Source of the DNA: Holtiella tumoricola
Lineage (GTDB): Bacteria > Bacillota > Clostridia > Lachnospirales > Cellulosilyticaceae
NCBI RefSeq assembly: GCF_027857615.1
Contig: NZ_JAQIFT010000069.1
Coordinates: 62,001-126,000 of the forward strand
Direction of reading: 5' to 3'
Length of the DNA stretch: 64,000 bases
Shown here piece by piece: positions 27,443 through 36,345 of the stretch. The notes beneath the pieces were generated by a model. The model did no database searches. It was not told the origin of the DNA and saw only the letters and a program-made list of their open reading frames with translations. The number at the start of each line of letters is the position of its first letter. Positions within the stretch are counted from its first letter, which is position 1. The position numbers and the translations under genes are program-made.

Positions 27443-28123
27443 CTAAGCTCTCGGATATTCATTACATAAATAACGATAGGGTGCTTCATCTTCTTCTATT
27501 TCTGGAAATCTTCCTACCGAATGATCATAGAAATAATTATCTGTTTGATCATCATTACACATAGATACTTCCCCTAATAATACGGGTCCTGTTCCCTTTT
27601 CTACCTCAAAATCATGGTACATACCTTGGGTAATCGTAATACTTTCTCCTGGAGTTAATCTAATCTGTGTACCTGGTTCTACCTCATAGCTTCTACCATC
27701 ACATGTCACTTTAACTGGAGTATCTGCAAAAGATCCATCCTTCATAGAATTATAAATACGGATAAGTATATTTCCTCCGCCTTTATTTATAATGTCCTCC
27801 ATTTTGTAAGCATGATAGTGCATTTGTGCTGTTTGACCTTCTTGCATGAACAATAACTTTTCTGCATAAGGTTTTACATACTTTGTATTTTTTACATTTC
27901 CATTACGTAGGGTAATAAGTGAAAATCCAATTTTTTCAAATTGTCCGAGTCCAAAATCAGTAATGTCCCACCCTAGCATATTATCCCTTACTTCATCATA
28001 TTCGCTCCCCTTGCTTTTCCAGTCATCAGGTGTAAAGTTACAAAAAGGTGGTAGTGCTACCTGGTAAGCTTGAATCATTTTTTCCATTTTTTGTAGCGCA
28101 TGATTAATTTCTGATCTTTTCAT
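27443..28123 (-). CDS. D-lyxose ketol-isomerase (cupin fold)
   Basis: A 226-residue cupin enzyme of the D-lyxose isomerase family, which interconverts aldoses such as D-lyxose or D-mannose with D-xylulose or D-fructose using a divalent metal. The metal-site motifs MHYHAYKMEDI and later GMYHDFEVE supply the His/Glu ligands. It begins with the family-typical MKRSEINHALQKME. It is the last gene of a sugar operon after the LacI regulator. The substrate in vivo is probably the unknown aldose that the operon serves. Confidence 0.85.
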   Translation of the reverse strand: MKRSEINHALQKMEKMIQAYQVALPPFCNFTPDDWKSKGSEYDEVRDNMLGWDITDFGLGQFEKIGFSLITLRNGNVKNTKYVKPYAEKLLFMQEGQTAQMHYHAYKMEDIINKGGGNILIRIYNSMKDGSFADTPVKVTCDGRSYEVEPGTQIRLTPGESITITQGMYHDFEVEKGTGPVLLGEVSMCNDDQTDNYFYDHSVGRFPEIEEDEAPYRYLCNEYPRA

Positions 28124-28164
28124 TATAGTTCCCCCTATAATTTTATTACCAACTTTATAATTAT

Positions 28165-29172
28165 TTAACTTAAAACACTTTCACGAATAATCTTTTCACC
28201 ACCTACATACGTTTTGATGCTGCTTATAGTTGGATCTTCCATAACTTCTAGCAAAACTTTTAAAGCAAGTTTACCCATAAGTTTTTTAGGTATACTCATT
28301 GTAGATAAAGACGGTGAGTGGATTGCTGAAAACTGAATATCATCAACCCCTATGATAGAAACATCTTCTGGCACGCGTATACCATATTCTTGAAGGGCTT
28401 TCATAACGCCTATTGCAATGATATCATTGTCTGCAAAAGCACATGGTGCTATTTTTATACCCTGTTGCAAATAAGTTTTCATGCTTTCATATGCCCCTAG
28501 TAAAGTAGGGGTAATCAAAAATTCATTTTCTTTTTTACAACTTATATTAAAGTGCTCTGTAGCTTCTTTGAATGCTTGGCTACGTTCTTCAAAGTTATGA
28601 ATAGCATTATTGCTTTTAAAATAGGCAACTTCCCTAAACCCTAGGTCCACAAAATGTTCTATAGCCTCATAAACTAAAGCCCTGTTATCCATAACTACAC
28701 TATGACACTTAAAGTTAGTCATACTATTATCTAATATCACATAAGGAATAGGAATCTGATTAAGATATTCATAGTCCCCTGAGTCTAGTTCTGTTCCTAA
28801 CACAATTACGCCGCTGAAATTGTCATATTCTATTTCTCTTAGTGTTTCATCTAGCTGATTAATAGAATGTAAAATATTTAAATGATAGCCTTCTTTTCTA
28901 CAGTTTACCTCAATAGATTCCATAATACTTGAAATAAACCCTGTATTTTCTTCTACAACCATTCCATCTTGTATGTATTTTAAAAACAAAATATTATTAT
29001 TAACAGGTACACTTTTAGGCGTACCACGTTGTGGTATTGGATAATTGTGTTCAGCAATTAATTCTAAAACTCTTTTTCTTGTCTCTTCTGCTACCCCTTT
29101 TTTGTTGTTTAATACAAGTGAAACTGTAGCAGGCGAAACTTGCGCAAGCTCTGCTAATTCTCTAATTGTCAT
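28165..29172 (-). CDS. LacI-family transcription repressor
   Basis: A 335-residue regulator with an N-terminal LacI helix-turn-helix (MTIRELAELAQVSPATVSLV), a hinge, and a periplasmic-binding-protein-like effector domain (residues 60-335). The start at 29172 is set by GGAAGGAAG upstream; an in-frame extension further upstream overlaps the preceding gene. It lies inside the sugar operon and probably controls it through the repeat cluster downstream of the promoter at 37521-37549. Confidence 0.92.
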   Translation of the reverse strand: MTIRELAELAQVSPATVSLVLNNKKGVAEETRKRVLELIAEHNYPIPQRGTPKSVPVNNNILFLKYIQDGMVVEENTGFISSIMESIEVNCRKEGYHLNILHSINQLDETLREIEYDNFSGVIVLGTELDSGDYEYLNQIPIPYVILDNSMTNFKCHSVVMDNRALVYEAIEHFVDLGFREVAYFKSNNAIHNFEERSQAFKEATEHFNISCKKENEFLITPTLLGAYESMKTYLQQGIKIAPCAFADNDIIAIGVMKALQEYGIRVPEDVSIIGVDDIQFSAIHSPSLSTMSIPKKLMGKLALKVLLEVMEDPTISSIKTYVGGEKIIRESVLS

Positions 29173-29206
29173 TCCCTTACTTCCTTCCTCATTCTTATGT
29201 ATCCTA

Positions 29207-30439
29207 CTACTTATTATGATATAAAATGAGATGTTTTGGAATGCCCTTTTCATATTTTGTATAGACTTCACCTTGGATAAGGGGCGTTAAATAGCTTAAC
29301 ATTTCCTTTGTTACATCATTTCCTTCATCATTTATCCAGTTTAAAGGCACTGTTCTTTCAATATTAGCTACCTTACTCACAGGTACAGCTACATATTCTA
29401 TTTGATAAGGTGTATCTTTTATTCTTCTAATCGCTACCATATGTCCACTTAATCCCTCTACTACACAATTTAACGCCTTCATCCCTAGCATTTTTGACTC
29501 TTCTAGGTCTACTTTACTTGCAATATGTGCAGCAGATCTTTGCATTAAATTCAGCTCTATGGCACGCACCTTACACCCTAATGTTTCTCTTAGCATTTGG
29601 GCAAGAACTTGCCCTACCCCTGCTATGTATTTGTGCCCAAACTCATCTTGCACTTTGCTTTGTACCTTCTCCGAAATATAAGTACCTTCCTTGTCTTTGA
29701 CCCCTTCACTTACTACTACCAAAATAGCTTTTCTTTCTACAAGTTTTGTCTGTACATCTTTTACAAATTGTTCTACATCAAATGCTCTTTCACATATATA
29801 AATCAAACTGGGCCCTACACCTTCACCAAGTCTAGATAATGCCGATGCTGCAGTTAACCATCCTGCATTGCGTCCCATCACTTCTACAATAGTTACAGCA
29901 GGCGTATCATATACGGAAATATCTCGTTCTAGTTCTTGGCAGGTGACTGCTACATATTTAGCTGCCGATCCAAAGCCTGGGCAATGGTCAGTACCTACTA
30001 AATCATTATCAATTGTTTTAGGAGCACCTACAACACAAATACTTGTGTCACCAATAGCATTTAGATATTCAGAAAGTTTACATACCGTATCCATTGAATC
30101 ATTTCCACCGGTATATATAAAATAACCTATATCATAAGCCTTTAATATGCCAACTATTGTTTCGTATAACTTTGCATCTTTTCGCCAATCATCTAACTTA
30201 AATCTACAAGATCCTAGTGCTGCTGCTGGAGTCTGTGCTAAGCAATCTAAAGTACTTGTATCTTGCATAATATCATTGAGTATAATGAATTCTTCATTCA
30301 CCACTCCTTGTATGCCATGAATGGCACCATAAATCGTTTTAATATGTGAACTGGTTAAAGCTGCTTGTAAAATACCTACTAAAGTCGCATTAATAGCTAC
30401 AGTAGGTCCTCCAGATTGGGCAATAAGTAAATTCTTCAT
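29207..30439 (-). CDS. PfkA-family phosphofructokinase, PPi-dependent type
   Basis: A 410-residue sugar-phosphate kinase. It opens MKNLLIAQSGGPTVAINATL and holds TGGNDSMDT in place of the GGDGS motif of ATP enzymes. It also has PKTIDNDL with Lys at the position typical of pyrophosphate-using enzymes. The phosphoryl donor is therefore probably PPi, and the acceptor a ketose phosphate such as fructose 6-phosphate or a relative. It lies within a sugar operon beside DhaK/DhaL and an isomerase, so it may act on an unusual ketose phosphate rather than serve general glycolysis. Confidence 0.88.
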   Translation of the reverse strand: MKNLLIAQSGGPTVAINATLVGILQAALTSSHIKTIYGAIHGIQGVVNEEFIILNDIMQDTSTLDCLAQTPAAALGSCRFKLDDWRKDAKLYETIVGILKAYDIGYFIYTGGNDSMDTVCKLSEYLNAIGDTSICVVGAPKTIDNDLVGTDHCPGFGSAAKYVAVTCQELERDISVYDTPAVTIVEVMGRNAGWLTAASALSRLGEGVGPSLIYICERAFDVEQFVKDVQTKLVERKAILVVVSEGVKDKEGTYISEKVQSKVQDEFGHKYIAGVGQVLAQMLRETLGCKVRAIELNLMQRSAAHIASKVDLEESKMLGMKALNCVVEGLSGHMVAIRRIKDTPYQIEYVAVPVSKVANIERTVPLNWINDEGNDVTKEMLSYLTPLIQGEVYTKYEKGIPKHLILYHNK

Positions 30440-30475
30440 ATTCCCTCCTATATCTACTAACTTTTAGCCGATATT

Positions 30476-30506
30476 GAAATAGCCCTTCACAATGAAGGGC
30501 TATTTC
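30476..30506 (-). terminator. internal hairpin between dhaL and the phosphofructokinase gene
   Basis: A 14-bp perfect stem (30476-30489 with 30493-30506) with a three-base loop, 11 bp after the dhaL stop. The T-run is short, so it may be a partial terminator or an mRNA-stabilising hairpin within the operon. Confidence 0.65.
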
Positions 30507-30516
30507 AACAAACTAT

Positions 30517-31137
30517 CTAGAAGAGATTACAAAATCCCTTCATCATTAGCATAGCTACTGCTGCACCAGGGTCTTGTAGCGTTCTAGAAGCTTCCCCTCT
30601 TGTAGCTGCACGTCCATGTACAGCTATCATCGTTGTTGTATTCTCAAAGCCTTTACATGCTGCCTCGTATGCTTTCTTAGCAGCTGACTCTAATGATTCA
30701 TCAGTATCAATAGCTTCCTCTAGAGCTTCTACTGCTGGATATAAACCGTCTAAAAATGTTTTTTCTCCAACTTTAGCTTTACCTCTATTTGCTACACCTT
30801 CTAAATATCCTTTAAAGAGGAGTGTAATGTCTTGATTACTCAACTCTTCTTTTCCTTTAAGCCTTTTTCCAGCTTCCATAAGACCTGATGCCATAAGAGT
30901 ACCCATTGTAGAAGGTACTGCTGTAGACATAGCTTTACCTGCTGTGTAAAGTACTTTACCTGTATCCTTTTCTTCTATTCCCATCACCTTTTCATAGGCT
31001 GCTTTAAATCCATCACTCATAGTAAGACCAAGATCACCATCTCCAACTACACTATCAAGTTCAATAAGATAATCTCTATTATCACACATAATCTTTTGAA
31101 TCTCATCTAATAGTTTTACAACAAATGCTGTACTCAT
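30517..31137 (-). CDS. dhaL: DhaL-like kinase subunit (DAK2 domain)
   Basis: A 206-residue all-helical nucleotide-binding subunit of dihydroxyacetone-kinase type. The Mg-nucleotide Asp cluster DSVVGDGDLGLTM is present, as are PSTMGTLMASGL and the C-terminal HGRAATRGEASRTLQDPGA. It acts with the DhaK-like subunit encoded immediately upstream. No DhaM phosphotransfer protein is encoded nearby, so the donor may be ATP rather than PEP, as in tetrulose or apulose kinases. The substrate is unassigned. Confidence 0.85.
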   Translation of the reverse strand: MSTAFVVKLLDEIQKIMCDNRDYLIELDSVVGDGDLGLTMSDGFKAAYEKVMGIEEKDTGKVLYTAGKAMSTAVPSTMGTLMASGLMEAGKRLKGKEELSNQDITLLFKGYLEGVANRGKAKVGEKTFLDGLYPAVEALEEAIDTDESLESAAKKAYEAACKGFENTTTMIAVHGRAATRGEASRTLQDPGAAVAMLMMKGFCNLF

Positions 31138-31163
31138 ATGAATCCCTCCCTAAAATGTATCTA

Positions 31164-32174
31164 CTATAGTTGTACAAAGAATGGTGTTTGTGCTGGAGCA
31201 TCTAATAATTCTTTTAGCTCATCATCTAATTTCAGTAATGAAATAGAGAATCCTGCCATTTCAAGAGATGTAGCATATTCACCAACATAGTAACGATGTA
31301 CACTGATTCCTTTTTCTTTTAGAAATGTATCAATACGTCTTGTCACAATATATTGTTCATCTAAAGATGTTGCACCAAGTCCATTTACAAGTACAGCAAC
31401 TTCATCTCCTGATACATATGGAATATCTGCTACAACCTTTTCTAACATTTCATCCACTATGGCATCAGCTGGCTCAAGTTTTGCACGACGAATGCCAGTT
31501 TCACCGTGAATACCCATACCAATTTCCATTTCGTCTTCACCAATTGTAAACCCAGGTTTACCTACTCTAGGTACAATACATGGTGTAAGCGCAACACCCA
31601 TCGTTCTTACATTTGCAGCGGCTTTTTCAGCTACACGTTTCACCTCATCTAAATTCATCATTTTATCTGCAGCTGCTCCTGCACACTTGTAGACAAATAC
31701 AATTCCTGCTACACCACGTCTTGTATTTTTCTCTCCTTCTTTTGATGGTCCAGCAGATGCTACATCTTCACCTGCTACTACACTTTCTACTCGAATATTT
31801 TCTTCAAAGTCTGCCATTTCTGCTGCCATATCAAAGTTAAAGATATCCCCGTTATAGTTACCATAGATATAGAGTACGCCTGCACCTGAATCAATAGCTT
31901 TGGTTACTTCAAGCATTTGCTCTGCACTTGGTGATTGGAATACATCCCCTACAGAACATCCATCAAGCATGCCCTTTCCTACATAGCCTAAGAAAAGTGG
32001 TAAGTGACCAGATCCACCACCTGTTGCTATACCTACTTTACCTGGCTTTTTATTCACACTAACTAAACAATGTACATCTTCTCCTGTATAAGTAATAAGA
32101 TCTGGATGTGCAATATATAAACCTTCTAACATTTCTTTTACATAATTTTCTGGTTGGTTAATAATTTTTTTCAT
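31164..32174 (-). CDS. dhaK: DhaK-like substrate-binding kinase subunit (DAK1 domain)
   Basis: A 336-residue subunit that binds the keto-sugar covalently. The family motifs are GGGSGHLPLFLGYVG and GIHGETG, the latter with the His that forms the hemiaminal with the ketone. It is followed after 26 bp by the DhaL partner. In a sugar operon with an isomerase the substrate is more likely a ketose (tetrulose, pentulose or branched) than dihydroxyacetone itself. That is inference. Confidence 0.87.
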   Translation of the reverse strand: MKKIINQPENYVKEMLEGLYIAHPDLITYTGEDVHCLVSVNKKPGKVGIATGGGSGHLPLFLGYVGKGMLDGCSVGDVFQSPSAEQMLEVTKAIDSGAGVLYIYGNYNGDIFNFDMAAEMADFEENIRVESVVAGEDVASAGPSKEGEKNTRRGVAGIVFVYKCAGAAADKMMNLDEVKRVAEKAAANVRTMGVALTPCIVPRVGKPGFTIGEDEMEIGMGIHGETGIRRAKLEPADAIVDEMLEKVVADIPYVSGDEVAVLVNGLGATSLDEQYIVTRRIDTFLKEKGISVHRYYVGEYATSLEMAGFSISLLKLDDELKELLDAPAQTPFFVQL

Positions 32175-32205
32175 TTTTAATTCCCCCTATTTAAATTTAA
32201 TTTGT

Positions 32206-32691
32206 TTAAGCTAATGTTATTTCAAAGTACTCTTCTTCCTTATAGTCCACAACTGTACAATCATTAAAGTAAATACGTTCTGGTAAGGTAATAAGCACAT
32301 GTACAACCTCATTATGAATAGGCAACGGTGCAAGATGCCATACGCCCGTCTTAAGAACTACCATGGTGCCACGTGGTACAATAAAAGCTTCAGTTAAATG
32401 TGGTACAGGTGTTGTAGAAGGTGGCGCTACATGTAATACAATGTCATCATCTAATGCCAATATGCCTTCAGGCGTTGTATTATGATATTCTGCTGCTGTA
32501 ATAATCATTTTCTCAGGTTTAGCTGAAGCAAGAGCAGAAAATCCAATAGGCATCTGCCCACTTACTGGCATTAGAACATGATCGGGATAAAATGCTCCTA
32601 AATGATTACCTTCTGGATGTACCATATCAAAATAATTTCCATAAGCTTTAAAGCCTTCTGCACTTAATTCCTTTGCTTTTATACTTCTCAT
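32206..32691 (-). CDS. cupin protein, ureidoglycolate-lyase (AllA)-like
   Basis: A 161-residue cupin. Its ends resemble AllA-type proteins: LSAEGFKAYG near the N terminus, EAFIVPRGTMVVLKTGVWH in the barrel and a C-terminal acidic tail. There are no purine-degradation genes nearby, so ureidoglycolate is an unlikely substrate. In this operon it may be a sugar epimerase, mutarotase or lyase. The function is unassigned. Confidence 0.6.
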   Translation of the reverse strand: MRSIKAKELSAEGFKAYGNYFDMVHPEGNHLGAFYPDHVLMPVSGQMPIGFSALASAKPEKMIITAAEYHNTTPEGILALDDDIVLHVAPPSTTPVPHLTEAFIVPRGTMVVLKTGVWHLAPLPIHNEVVHVLITLPERIYFNDCTVVDYKEEEYFEITLA

Positions 32692-32702
32692 TTAAATCCC
32701 CC

Positions 32703-33677
32703 CTATCTTGTCACTTTTTTGCGTTCAATTAAATGTGTTGCAACCATAACAACAATTAGAATAAGCCCCCATACACATGTTTTGATAAAGGCATTAACAC
32801 GTAAAATGTTAAAGGCACTAGATACAAGTTGGAGTACAATAATAGCTAGTGTGACACCTATTACTTTTCCTTTTCCTCCGTCTGGATGTGTTCCACCTAG
32901 CACAGCAATAAGCAATGTAAGTAATGTATAACTTGAACCATAATCTGATTTAGCTGAATTATAGTGAGAAACCATCAAAATTCCACTAATTGCTCCTAAT
33001 ACGCCTGATGTCATATAAGTAATCATAGTAACTTTTAAATTATTAATCCCCGCATACCTTGAAGCAATGTGATTACTACCCATAAAGCATAATTCTTTGC
33101 CATATGTTGTTGACTTCATTAAAAAACACATCATCACAACAACAATTGCAAAAATGACTACTGGAACTGGAATGCCAAGCACTGTACCATTCGTTAATAA
33201 AGTAAAGGATTGTGGCAATCCTGTAATAGCTGGTCCCTTTGTGATAATAAGTCCTATACCTGTATAAAGTTGTAAGCCACATAAGGTAACAAGCATAGCT
33301 GGTATTCGTAAATAACCGATAAAAAATCCATTAAAGGCACCGCAGATAGCGCCTACCACTAAAGCACATAAGATCCCTATAAGCATAGCTGGCAAGGTTC
33401 CACCCATTGCTACCATTACAATAGCTCCTACAATACCTGATAGATTGGCAATTCCTACTAGAGATAAGTCAATCCCTCCCGAAATCATAGCAAGCATCAT
33501 TCCAAAAGCTAATATTCCGAATTCTGGAAACTGGCTTCCCATACCTTGGAAGTTCTTAACACTTAAAAATGCCTTGGGTTGTAAAATCCCCATAACGAGT
33601 GTAATCAAAACTGCTATAATGATTAAACCCATTATGTTTTTATCTATTTTCTTTATTTGGGTTTTCATTTTCTCCAT
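32703..33677 (-). CDS. sugar ABC transporter permease (RbsC-like), second
   Basis: A permease of about 325 residues with around eight to ten membrane spans and the RbsC/LsrC-type motifs GGIDLSLVGIANLSGI and GGTHPDGGKGK. It pairs with the permease encoded just upstream. The start is uncertain: an ATG ending at 33677 follows AAGG closely, and alternatives are a GTG at 33689 and an ATG at 33668. Confidence 0.88.
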   Translation of the reverse strand: MEKMKTQIKKIDKNIMGLIIIAVLITLVMGILQPKAFLSVKNFQGMGSQFPEFGILAFGMMLAMISGGIDLSLVGIANLSGIVGAIVMVAMGGTLPAMLIGILCALVVGAICGAFNGFFIGYLRIPAMLVTLCGLQLYTGIGLIITKGPAITGLPQSFTLLTNGTVLGIPVPVVIFAIVVVMMCFLMKSTTYGKELCFMGSNHIASRYAGINNLKVTMITYMTSGVLGAISGILMVSHYNSAKSDYGSSYTLLTLLIAVLGGTHPDGGKGKVIGVTLAIIVLQLVSSAFNILRVNAFIKTCVWGLILIVVMVATHLIERKKVTR

Positions 33678-33715
33678 ATTCCTTCTCACTCCCTTAGCTA
33701 CTTTCTTCTTATCTA

Positions 33716-34714
33716 TTAAATTTTAGCTTTTGCTTCAATGTGCCTTACTCTTATAGATGTAATTACAGTTCCAATAACAATAATTAGACCTACTATAAAA
33801 GTTTGGAAATGTGTTGGAATACCTAGCATAATTAAGTTATTTTGAACAAGTGCAATAAGGGTTACACCAAGAATCGTACCAAACACTGTTCCATGTCCTC
33901 CTGTGATACGTGTACCACCTATAACCACTGCTGCAATAACCATCATCTCACTACCCATTAATACCTGTGGACTTGCTTGTCGCATTAAGATTGTATACGT
34001 CATACCACCAATTCCTGCTAATAAACCTGCTGTCATATACACAATAAATTGGATTTTTGTAATACTAAAACCAGCTATTCTCGCTGCATTTTTATCTCCA
34101 CCTATTGCGTAAATGCCTCTTCCAAGCATGGTATGTTTTAATATAAAATAGCCTAAAATATAAAGCACTATAGGAATCAAAACAAGTATTGTCAAAGAAT
34201 ATTTAATCCCATCTTGGTTGATATAAGTATAAATAAATTGTTGTGAAAGACGATCCACATTAGGAGGAATTTTAGAAATATCTTTAGCACCTAAAAAAGC
34301 CAATGTTGCGCCATTAACCAAGCTACTTACTCCTAAGGTTGCAATAAGTGGTGGTATTTTTACTTTGGATATAAGTACTGCATTAATGAATCCAAAGCCT
34401 AATCCAATCCCCCCTGCCATTGCAAATGCAAAAAGTGCACTATCAATTTCAAAGGCATTCATAAACTTAATCGTTGCATAGAGTGACATACATGCTACTG
34501 CCGGAAAGGATACATCTATGCCACCTGACACAATGACAAGCATTTCAGCTATAGCAAAAATCAAAGTTACAAGCATTGCTCTTACTAAACTAATTCCTGT
34601 TTGAGGTCCAAAGAATATAGGATTAACAATCCCAATAATCAAACTAAGCCCTATGATCATATAGGCTACAATCATCTCATTTGAGCTTACAATTTGTTTC
34701 ACTTTCTTATGCAT
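33716..34714 (-). CDS. sugar ABC transporter permease (RbsC-like), first
   Basis: A 332-residue membrane protein of the branched-chain/ribose permease family with GGIDVSFPAVACMSLY and GGTRITGGHGTVFGT. The start at 34714 follows GAGAGGGGG and comes one base after the ATPase stop codon, implying coupled translation. Together with the next permease it forms a heterodimeric channel, as in LsrCD or rhamnose transporters. Confidence 0.88.
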   Translation of the reverse strand: MHKKVKQIVSSNEMIVAYMIIGLSLIIGIVNPIFFGPQTGISLVRAMLVTLIFAIAEMLVIVSGGIDVSFPAVACMSLYATIKFMNAFEIDSALFAFAMAGGIGLGFGFINAVLISKVKIPPLIATLGVSSLVNGATLAFLGAKDISKIPPNVDRLSQQFIYTYINQDGIKYSLTILVLIPIVLYILGYFILKHTMLGRGIYAIGGDKNAARIAGFSITKIQFIVYMTAGLLAGIGGMTYTILMRQASPQVLMGSEMMVIAAVVIGGTRITGGHGTVFGTILGVTLIALVQNNLIMLGIPTHFQTFIVGLIIVIGTVITSIRVRHIEAKAKI

Positions 34715-34715
34715 T

Positions 34716-36221
34716 CTAGTGGCCCCCTCTCTTATTAATCTCACTACTTAATAACGCTGATAGCTTCGCTTCATCTAAATCTTTACTGCTTTCCTTAGCC
34801 ACTATACGACCATTTTGTAAAACAATTACCTTATTACAATTATGGATAATTTCAGATAGATCATCTGAGATAATGATGACACCCACTCCTTGTGAAGCAA
34901 GTTCATGGAGAATCTTATGAATATCCGCTTTAGCACCAATATCTACACCAACTGTTGGACCATTCAAAATGATTAAATCTGGTTCTGTGTTTAACCATTT
35001 TGCTATAACAACCTTTTGTGCATTTCCACCTGACAAAGTATTAATAGGTGCTTGTGGTGAAGACGCTACGCAACCAATCTTTTGAATCCACATCTTTGTT
35101 GTTTCTAACATGGCCGCATGATCTAATTTAAACTGATTGAAATACTTCTTAACTGAAGCAGCTATTGTATTATCTTCTATAGAACGTTCTAAGAATAAAC
35201 CTTGCGTCAACCTGTCTTCTGGCACATATGCAATCTTATGTTTAACTGCATCTTGCACTGATTTAATCATAATTTTCTTTTCATTTAATAAAACTGTACC
35301 TGACTCAGCAGGTGCTAGCCCAAAAAGGGCATCTCCTATTTCTCCACGTCCTGACCCAAGTAAACCTGTTATGCCAAGTACATCCCCTTTATGTAAGTTA
35401 AAGCTAATATCCTCAAAAGCTCCTTTTTTGGTATAATGCTCTACTCTTAGAATTTCTTCTTTTGATTCTTCTGGTCTATAAAGGGCTTCTTCAATTTCTC
35501 TACCTGTTAAGCATTTAATAAAACGTTGCCTATCAAATTCCTCAATAAGACCATGTGCTACATTTTTTCCATTTCTTAGTACAGTCAGCTTTTCTGCGAT
35601 TTGATAAATTTCATCTAACTTATGATTCACAATCACAACCGCAATATTTTTATTTTTAAGATTAATAATGATTTCATTTAAACGCTCTACCTCTTTAGCT
35701 GTTAAAGCTGTTGTTGGCTCATCCAAAATAACCAATTTTGCATCATTCATAATGGCACGACAAATGGCTACAATTTGTTTATTAGCTACAGAAAGCCTTT
35801 CTACAAGAACATCCGGGTCAATATTCACCCCAATACGCTCCATTGCTTCTTTGGCAAGTATACGCGCCTTTTTCCAATCCATTCTTTTTGCACCCGTCAT
35901 AAGTGCTTGGTTCATAGCAATATTTTCTGCTACTGTTAAGTTAGGAAAAATTGCAAAATCTTGATAAATAACTTGAATACCCATTTTGATAGCATCAATT
36001 GGTGTGAGCTTGTTAATCTTTTTTCCTTCAATGATAATCGTGCCCTCTGTTGCATCATGTACTCCTGAAATCACTTTAATTAAAGTAGATTTACCACATC
36101 CATTTTCCCCAGCAAGACAATGTACTTCTCCTAGTCTTACTTCTAAATCCACACCTTTTAGTGCATGGACACCACCAAAAGATTTTTTAATTCCGTCCAA
36201 CTGTAAAAATACGTCTCCCAT
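34716..36221 (-). CDS. sugar ABC transporter ATPase, double domain (RbsA-like)
   Basis: A 501-residue protein with two ATPase halves. The first has Walker A GENGCGKST, signature LSVANKQ and Walker B LVILDEPTTAL. The second has a degenerate Walker A (GLLGSGRGE), signature LSGGNAQK and LIILNGPTVGVD, in which the catalytic Glu is replaced (LNGP). Such asymmetry is normal for RbsA/MglA proteins, where only one site hydrolyses ATP efficiently. It energises the adjacent permeases. Confidence 0.92.
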   Translation of the reverse strand: MGDVFLQLDGIKKSFGGVHALKGVDLEVRLGEVHCLAGENGCGKSTLIKVISGVHDATEGTIIIEGKKINKLTPIDAIKMGIQVIYQDFAIFPNLTVAENIAMNQALMTGAKRMDWKKARILAKEAMERIGVNIDPDVLVERLSVANKQIVAICRAIMNDAKLVILDEPTTALTAKEVERLNEIIINLKNKNIAVVIVNHKLDEIYQIAEKLTVLRNGKNVAHGLIEEFDRQRFIKCLTGREIEEALYRPEESKEEILRVEHYTKKGAFEDISFNLHKGDVLGITGLLGSGRGEIGDALFGLAPAESGTVLLNEKKIMIKSVQDAVKHKIAYVPEDRLTQGLFLERSIEDNTIAASVKKYFNQFKLDHAAMLETTKMWIQKIGCVASSPQAPINTLSGGNAQKVVIAKWLNTEPDLIILNGPTVGVDIGAKADIHKILHELASQGVGVIIISDDLSEIIHNCNKVIVLQNGRIVAKESSKDLDEAKLSALLSSEINKRGGH

Positions 36222-36270
36222 AACTCGCCTCCATCCATGCTACCATCTATTAATTGAAATACTTGATAGG

Positions 36271-36315
36271 TGATAGCATGAATTTTTCGGCGTATACCTT
36301 ATTTTCATGCTATCA
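36271..36315 (-). terminator. intercistronic hairpin after the binding-protein gene
   Basis: A 12-bp perfect stem (36271-36282 with 36304-36315) with a 21-nt loop between the binding-protein and ATPase genes. It has no strong T-run. It probably protects the upstream message or causes partial termination, raising binding-protein output over the membrane parts. Confidence 0.6.
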
Positions 36316-36345
36316 TCTTATTTCTAGCTTACTCGCTCTTTATTC

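Noticed and set aside
32206..32691. Ureidoglycolate lyase in purine degradation
   Set aside because: Only the fold-level resemblance is visible and no allantoin or purine genes are present; the sugar operon context argues for another role.
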